A stretch of 64,000 nucleotides of DNA from Kiritimatiellia bacterium (GTDB lineage: Bacteria; Verrucomicrobiota; Kiritimatiellia; PWTM01): NCBI GenBank assembly GCA_026417735.1, contig JAOACR010000015.1:1-64000 (forward strand). The letters run 5' to 3'. Of the stretch, positions 63,974 to 64,000 are shown one piece after another (positions within the stretch are counted from its first letter, which is position 1; each line of letters starts with the position of its first letter). The notes below the pieces were generated by a model. It was given only the letters and a program-made list of their open reading frames with translations. It was not told where the DNA came from and made no database searches. Position numbers and translations under genes: made by a program.

Positions 63974-64000
63974 CCCAAACACCCCCTTGTTGCACAAGGA

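Overview
The window is GC-rich, gene-dense DNA from a Gram-negative bacterium, most likely the PVC group (Kiritimatiellota, Verrucomicrobiota or Lentisphaerae). This placement is an inference. It rests on tandem secreted Gfo/Idh/MocA oxidoreductases, an FAD oxidoreductase of the putative xanthan lyase-like type, a URO-D/MtaA-like gene beside glycoside hydrolases, a cyclophilin ending in a 'WP...FYRVRVR' module common in Verrucomicrobia, a complete Na+-translocating NADH:quinone reductase operon, and AraC-type regulators beside sugar genes. No rRNA, tRNA, CRISPR array or insertion sequence was found.

Layout. 1-4.4 kb: serC, an ECF sigma/anti-sigma/secreted-protein trio, a Crp/Fnr regulator and uppP. 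4.4-11.5 kb (minus strand): FAD oxidoreductase, DUF1015 protein, patatin lipase and two tandem Gfo/Idh/MocA paralogues. 11.7-18.8 kb: a lipoprotein, a divergent galactokinase with an SSS symporter, two AraC regulators and a RhaD-type aldolase. 18.9-25.7 kb (plus strand): a coupled operon of URO-D/MtaA-like protein, GH2 glycosidase, sugar porter and beta-helix protein. 25.7-30.5 kb: FHA-like membrane protein and class IV aminotransferase, facing a carotenoid-type cluster (crtB, crtI, alpha/beta hydrolase). 30.6-38.7 kb: heparinase II/III-like protein, NUDIX, GNAT, M50 protease, rhodanese, GYF-like membrane protein, prmA, GH16 and DUF3187. 38.8-40.2 kb: psd and pssA. 40.2-41.1 kb: an unusual gene-free stretch that may hold a decayed gene end. 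41.1-48.1 kb: nqrABCDEF followed by apbE. 48-50.1 kb: argF and pyrB. 50.2-64 kb: a GH43-like propeller, a catalytically odd aldo/keto reductase, an RluA pseudouridine synthase, a Gld-type ABC module with a DUF4340 protein, class II aldolase, CDF transporter, XerC-like recombinase, cyclophilin and a PQQ-repeat protein.

Together the genes suggest a heterotroph that degrades polysaccharides (GH2, GH16, GH43-like, heparinase-like, beta-helix), takes up sugars by Na+- or H+-coupled carriers, and energises its membrane with Na+-NQR. ApbE, directly after nqrF, would attach the FMN groups to NqrB and NqrC. Housekeeping functions (serine, arginine and pyrimidine synthesis, phosphatidylethanolamine synthesis, peptidoglycan lipid recycling) lie between the accessory blocks. 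No single block is certainly a new system. The best candidates for a second look are the URO-D/GH2/porter/beta-helix operon, the hydrolase with a cysteine in the nucleophile position in the carotenoid cluster, the aldo/keto reductase lacking its catalytic tetrad, and the short-leader promoters in front of nqrA and the CDF gene.
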